Source: VFKU01 sp038916785 | GTDB taxonomy: Bacteria; Hydrogenedentota; Hydrogenedentia; Hydrogenedentales; GCA-2746185 | NCBI GenBank assembly: GCA_038916785.1 | Contig: JBCLBO010000097.1 | Coordinates: 1 to 11,052, forward strand | DNA length: 11,052 nt | Direction of reading: 5' to 3' | In this document: positions 8,811 through 11,052 of the stretch, one piece after another | Numbering within the stretch: the stretch's first letter is position 1 | Layout of the letters: each line of letters opens with the position of its first letter | Translations under genes and position numbers: made by a program | The notes under the pieces: model-generated | What the model saw: the letters and a program-made list of their open reading frames with translations, nothing else | What the model was told of the DNA's origin: nothing | Database searches by the model: none

Positions 8811-9118
8811 ATGGCGCGACTGACGGACCAGTAACAACAGGAAATTATCCGGTATCTGGAGGCGGACAAGCCGCTGCCGGACAAGTACCGCTTTCTGCTG
8901 TTTGAGGACAAGTGCGAGGTGGAACTGGTCTGGAACGGCAAGACCAATGAGGTCTGCAACGTCGTCCTCCCCTTCCAGGTCATTGAGCAGGTGGACGAAC
9001 CCCGCGCCGAGAAGCCGGAAGATTACGGCGATGCAGTTGGACCTGTTCTCTATGGACAGCCGCGGCCGCCAACTCAAGGAGCTGGACCAACAAACTCATC
9101 TGGGGCGGCGGCGGGCAA
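8811..9118 (+). pseudogene. Decayed 5' end of a DNA adenine methyltransferase gene
   Basis: From the ATG at 8811 the frame reads MARLTDQ then a TAA stop at codon 8, then QQEIIRYLEADKPLPDKYRF and on through LFEDK, VELVWNGKT and VVLPFQVIEQVDEPRAEKPE (to about 9020). The following homologous text is in the next frame (MQLDLFSMDSRGRQLK, 9031-9078), and then in the third frame (WTNKLIWG, 9083-9106). I recognise this order as the N-terminus of a site-specific adenine methyltransferase of the type III Mod-like kind, where 'GWTNKLIWGDNK' precedes the DPPF catalytic motif. Here a nonsense codon and two frameshifts break it and everything after IWG, including the catalytic domain, is gone. The identification is from memory of the family. 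The wreckage stops about 15 bases before the ribosome binding site of the next gene. Confidence 0.65.
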
Positions 9119-9146
9119 CCTCGGCACCGGCTTGGAGGACAAGCGG

Positions 9147-9911
9147 TTGACAACGAACCTCAGCAAGACACAAATTGACCGGCTTGGGGACCGACTAAAG
9201 GGAGGTCCCCACACCGAGGATGATCTGAGATTGCTCGACGATTATCGCCGATCGTTTAGCGAGGCGTACGAGACTGTGGTTCAAGGCATGAGTCAACAAG
9301 GCTTATTGCCGACGGGAAGGCCGGCCAAGTCCACGGGCTCAATAGTGGAGAAACTTCGTCGCGAGAGCATCCGACTCTCCCAAATGCAGGATATCGCGGG
9401 GTGCAGAGTAGTCGTAACGGGTGTTGTGGAACAAGAGCGGGTCATTGCGTCGTTGACCGCCGTCTTCCATGAGGCGTCCGTCATGGACCGCCGCGAAAAG
9501 CCCAGTTACGGCTACCGGGCGGTCCACATCATCGCCAATATCTTCGGGAAGCCTGTCGAGATTCAGGTTCGGACTGCGTTGCAGCACGGATGGGCGGAGG
9601 TTTCGGAGAAGGCCTCCGACGTTGTCGATGCAACGATTAAGTACGGCGGCGGCCCCGAATTTTTGCGAAGCCGCCTTAGCGGCAGTTCAGAAGCTGTGGC
9701 GGATTACGAGAAACTCGAGCGCGTCCAAGAGGAATTGGAGAAAGCCGTCGCGGAACTGCAGAAGCATCACGTCTCCGAACAGGATGTGAAAAAAATGCAA
9801 AAAAGGCTGGTGCGTTCGCGGCGAGACATGGAACGACTTAGGAAGCTGAACATTGACGGTTTGAACGATTTGCTCTCTTGGCTAGATGGAATACAAGGAG
9901 AGAAACAGTGA
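9147..9911 (+). CDS. Single-domain RelA/SpoT-like (p)ppGpp synthetase
   Basis: A 254-aa protein with a RelA/SpoT nucleotidyltransferase domain (about 55-155) and no HD hydrolase, TGS or ACT domain, so a small alarmone synthetase or toxSAS-like enzyme that would transfer pyrophosphate from ATP to a guanosine nucleotide or another acceptor. Visible catalytic signature: GRPAKSTGSIVEKL (57-70, basic residues R58, K61, K69), metal-ligand D82 in MQDIAGCRV, PSYGYRAVH (119-127, Y123 at the guanosine-stacking position), and VEIQVRTALQHGWAE (137-151, E138, R142). All look intact. The C-terminal 185-240 is highly charged and probably coiled-coil. I chose TTG at 9147 because GGAGG (9134-9138) precedes it by 8 nt. 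The frame runs open to 8919, but that extension is out-of-context methyltransferase remnant. It is coupled to the next gene by a 4-nt overlap. Confidence 0.85.
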   Translation: MTTNLSKTQIDRLGDRLKGGPHTEDDLRLLDDYRRSFSEAYETVVQGMSQQGLLPTGRPAKSTGSIVEKLRRESIRLSQMQDIAGCRVVVTGVVEQERVIASLTAVFHEASVMDRREKPSYGYRAVHIIANIFGKPVEIQVRTALQHGWAEVSEKASDVVDATIKYGGGPEFLRSRLSGSSEAVADYEKLERVQEELEKAVAELQKHHVSEQDVKKMQKRLVRSRRDMERLRKLNIDGLNDLLSWLDGIQGEKQ

Positions 9912-10156
9912 TTTTCCTGATCGAGTACAACCGGAGTGAGGGCCGCATCGTTACCTTCGGAGAATTCGCCGACACGGAAGGGCGGAAGGCCAAGGACTCG
10001 CAGCTCGAGAAGGAGTTGGATCTCAACCGCAAAGGAATAGACCACGAAGTAGTCCTGTTGCAGGCGGCAAGCAAAGAGGCCTTGCAACTGACGCATGCGC
10101 GCTACTTTCGAAGCCTCCGCGAGATGCTGGAATCCGCCGTCGCACAAGAGGAATAG
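9908..10156 (+). CDS. Unrecognised 82-aa protein coupled to the alarmone synthetase
   Basis: I do not recognise a named family. The GTG start at 9908 overlaps the TGA of the upstream gene (GTGA) and has AAGGAG (9895-9900) 7 nt before it, much better than the ATG further upstream at 9878. The product begins MIFLIEYNRSEGRIVTFGEF, a probable beta-hairpin, followed by a charged helix (about 24-40, KAKDSQLEKELDLNRKG), a beta strand EVVLLQAASKEAL, and a C-terminal helix (62-80, THARYFRSLREMLESAVAQ). No signal peptide or membrane segment. The tight coupling implies a joint function with the synthetase: an antitoxin, regulator or partner subunit is the natural hypothesis. That is inference only. Confidence 0.8.
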   Translation: MIFLIEYNRSEGRIVTFGEFADTEGRKAKDSQLEKELDLNRKGIDHEVVLLQAASKEALQLTHARYFRSLREMLESAVAQEE

Positions 10157-10204
10157 GACTACCGCGCCTTTGAAATCCTAGTAAAATAGAGTAAAATAGA
10201 GAGA

Positions 10205-10422
10205 GTAAAATAGGGACAGCCACCTATTTATGAGTAGCACCAGCACATCAATAAATAGGTGGCTGTGGAGCTGTTGAAAAAGCCCAGTTCTCCATCCAAA
10301 TGGCACCTACATGACGAACTCGCTTGATGAAAACACCAACGAAAACAGACTTCTCAACGGTCGAGCGAACGTGACAAACTTGTAAATTCGGCTTTCTCAA
10401 CAGCTCCGCTGTCCCTATTTAC
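10205..10422. repeat. Long palindromic element interrupted by a MITE-like insertion
   Basis: The left arm spans 10205-10231 (AATAGGGACAGCC near its middle), the loop 10232-10250. The right arm is in two pieces: ATAAATAGGTGGCTGT (10251-10266) and GCTGTCCCTATTTAC (10408-10422). Taking out 10267-10407 and one copy of the repeated GCTGT restores a right arm complementary to the whole left arm except for one missing T. The intact element would have been a hairpin with arms of about 26-27 nt and a 19-nt loop, of the REP or IS-derived kind. Confidence 0.85.
10267..10407. mobile_element. 141-bp MITE-like insertion with 5-bp target duplication
   Basis: The ends are GGAGCTGTTGAAAAAGCC (10267-10284) and GGCTTTCTCAACAGCTCC (10390-10407), 18-bp terminal inverted repeats matching at 17 positions. 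It is flanked by GCTGT on both sides (10262-10266 and 10408-10412), the expected 5-bp target duplication. The 105-bp interior has no ORF, so it depends on a transposase encoded elsewhere. The parent insertion sequence family is not identified; the terminal sequence resembles ends seen in several DDE-transposase families. Confidence 0.85.
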
Positions 10423-10452
10423 TCAGGTGAATGTAGGAGCGAAGAACCGCTA

Positions 10453-10521
10453 ATGGACGCTAATGAACGCGAATTGATACGGACCATAGTGGAAATGAAG
10501 GTAGGAGGTGAAAACCGCTAA
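10453..10521 (+). CDS. Leader mini-ORF 1 (22 aa)
   Basis: ATG at 10453, reading MDANERELIRTIVEMKVGGE then NR and TAA at 10519-10521. It is preceded by AGGAG (10435-10439) at a rather long distance. Its first residues match those of the GxxExxY protein apart from one substitution (MDANEREL versus MDAHEREL), because the tandem repeat copied the gene start. The stop codon overlaps the next ATG by one base (TAATG). Expression is not shown; it could be an accidental product of the duplication. Confidence 0.35.
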   Translation: MDANERELIRTIVEMKVGGENR

Positions 10522-10589
10522 TGGACGCTAATGAACGCGAATCGATGAGAACCATGGTCGAAATGAAGGTAGGAGGTGAAAACCGCTAA
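10521..10589 (+). CDS. Leader mini-ORF 2 (22 aa)
   Basis: ATG at 10521, preceded by AGGAGGTG (10503-10510). It reads MDANERESMRTMVEMKVGGE then NR and TAA at 10587-10589, and that stop overlaps the ATG of the GxxExxY gene (TAATG at 10587-10591). It differs from mini-ORF 1 by four residues yet keeps its length and frame. If translated, ribosomes could pass from one ORF to the next by termination-reinitiation. Confidence 0.35.
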   Translation: MDANERESMRTMVEMKVGGENR

Positions 10590-10993
10590 TGGACGCGCAT
10601 GAACGCGAATTGATTCTCAAGGACGAGGTCTATCAAATTGTCGGAGCAGCGATGGAGGTGAGTAATCAACTGGGGTGCGGTTTTCTGGAGGCGGTCTATC
10701 AGGAAGCCTTGGAGATTGAACTCGATGAACGACGGATTCCCCACGTGCCGCAGAAGCGGATAGAGATTTCGTACAAGGGAAGAGTGTTGAACAAAGACTA
10801 CATCGCGGACTTTTTGTGCCACGGTCAGATAGTGGTCGAGATCAAGGCCATCAAAGCAATTACAGGGATAGAAGAGGCGCAACTCCTCAACTATTTGAAG
10901 GCAACGAGTCTTCCGCTTGGGTTGATCGTCAATTTTGGCGCGCCTCAACTCGAATGGAAGCGTTATGCCAATACGAAGAGAAGCCGTCAATGA
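10589..10993 (+). CDS. GxxExxY family protein (PD-(D/E)XK nuclease-like)
   Basis: A 134-aa protein of the GxxExxY family, named for the motif seen here as GFLEAVY (G31, E34, Y37). The family is common in environmental bacteria in multiple copies, and its function is not established. A PD-(D/E)XK-like active site is visible: D74 in YIADFL, then VVEIK with E84 and K86, and Q98 in EAQLLNYLK, followed by LGLIVNFGAPQ (110-120). Length is normal for the family and the frame is intact. The ATG at 10589 has AGGAGG (10571-10576) 12 nt upstream within the tandem repeat. I know of no demonstrated nuclease activity for this family, so the fold assignment is by motif only. Confidence 0.9.
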   Translation: MDAHERELILKDEVYQIVGAAMEVSNQLGCGFLEAVYQEALEIELDERRIPHVPQKRIEISYKGRVLNKDYIADFLCHGQIVVEIKAIKAITGIEEAQLLNYLKATSLPLGLIVNFGAPQLEWKRYANTKRSRQ

Positions 10994-11052
10994 ACGCTAG
11001 AAGCTATCCCACAACCGATTCCATCGATTTCGGCCTGCATGAATGCAGTACA
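10994..11052. other. Window edge after the GxxExxY gene
   Basis: The last 59 bases contain no recognisable gene start. A short palindrome CTGCAT-ga-ATGCAG (11035-11048) is present near the edge; its context is cut off. Confidence 0.4.

Larger units (their letters stand above)
10157..10588. other. Gene-free interval holding nested repeats and a tandem leader array
   Basis: Stretch of 432 bases without a conventional gene. In order: three copies of GTAAAATAG (10181-10213), the first two in tandem and the third forming the tip of the palindromic element; the palindrome itself with its MITE-like insertion (10205-10422); and the 68-bp tandem repeats with mini-ORFs leading into the GxxExxY gene. 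TTGAAA (10170-10175) and TAAAAT (10192-10197), 16 nt apart, could form a weak rightward promoter. Confidence 0.75.
10427..10615 (+). repeat. 68-bp tandem repeat over the start of the GxxExxY gene
   Basis: Two full 68-bp units (10446-10513 and 10514-10581, 62 of 68 bases identical) are followed by a partial third unit (from 10582) that contains the start of the downstream gene. A degenerate partial unit also precedes the first (10427-10445). Each unit holds the Shine-Dalgarno AGGAGGTG and an ATG about 10 nt later. Inside each unit a decamer recurs (CGCTAATGGA, CGCTAATGAA, CGCGAATTGA). The array therefore multiplies a complete translation initiation region. Confidence 0.9.

Noticed and set aside
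8919..9146. N-terminal extension of the alarmone synthetase
   Set aside because: Its first part is methyltransferase remnant in frame by chance and its second part is frameshifted remnant. The TTG at 9147 has a well-placed GGAGG.
9767..10147. Minus-strand frame opposite the end of the synthetase and the 82-aa gene
   Set aside because: No ribosome binding site or family resemblance, and both plus-strand genes have better initiation signals.
10441..10600. CRISPR-like reading of the 68-bp repeats
   Set aside because: Units are directly contiguous, without unique spacers, and include the start of a coding gene.
11035..11048. CTGCAT-ga-ATGCAG palindrome as an attachment or recombination site
   Set aside because: Too short and too close to the window edge to distinguish from chance.

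Overview
The window looks like a moderately GC-rich bacterial chromosome segment in two parts: an ordinary housekeeping/transport half (about 1-8500) and an accessory, repeat-rich half (about 8530-11052). Dispersed palindromes, an 'acaggatttacagg' type repeat, a GxxExxY protein and a methyltransferase N-terminus of a kind I associate with environmental genomes suggest an uncultured Gram-negative lineage, possibly Planctomycetes/PVC-like or Hydrogenedentota-like. That assignment is from memory and weak; the diderm character is supported by a lipoprotein substrate-binding protein, a small lipoprotein and a Sec-exported propeller protein.

Layout. 1-242: heat-shock control region with a sigma70-type promoter and a CIRCE operator. 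243-1868 (+): groEL, followed by a strong intrinsic terminator (1890-1933). 1934-2250: imperfect direct repeats, a three-hairpin REP-like cluster, and the promoter of the next operon. 2251-6095 (+): an operon for a peptide/oligopeptide-type ABC importer (binding protein, then two permeases with an ATGA overlap), with no ATPase gene in view. 6096-6241: convergent intergenic space with a dispersed palindrome that also occurs at 41-73. 6242-6772 (-): small lipoprotein. 6870-8474 (-): exported beta-propeller protein with about twelve NHL/SMP-30-like blades.

Accessory half. 8811-9118 is the decayed 5' end of a DNA adenine methyltransferase gene, now split over three frames. It abuts a two-gene cassette: a single-domain RelA/SpoT (p)ppGpp-synthetase-like protein (9147-9911, TTG start with a good Shine-Dalgarno) and an unrecognised 82-aa protein (9908-10156) whose GTG start overlaps the stop codon of the first. 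Downstream is a nested mobile structure: a long palindromic element (10205-10422) whose right arm is interrupted by a 141-bp MITE-like insertion with 18-bp terminal inverted repeats and a 5-bp target duplication. After it comes a 68-bp tandem repeat that duplicates the translation start of a GxxExxY (PD-(D/E)XK-like) gene, giving two 22-codon mini-ORFs chained to the gene by TAATG overlaps.

The items I find most worth attention are the alarmone-synthetase/82-aa pair in a degraded restriction-modification locus (candidate toxin-antitoxin or defence module), the precisely dissectable nested insertion, and the overlapping leader-ORF array.
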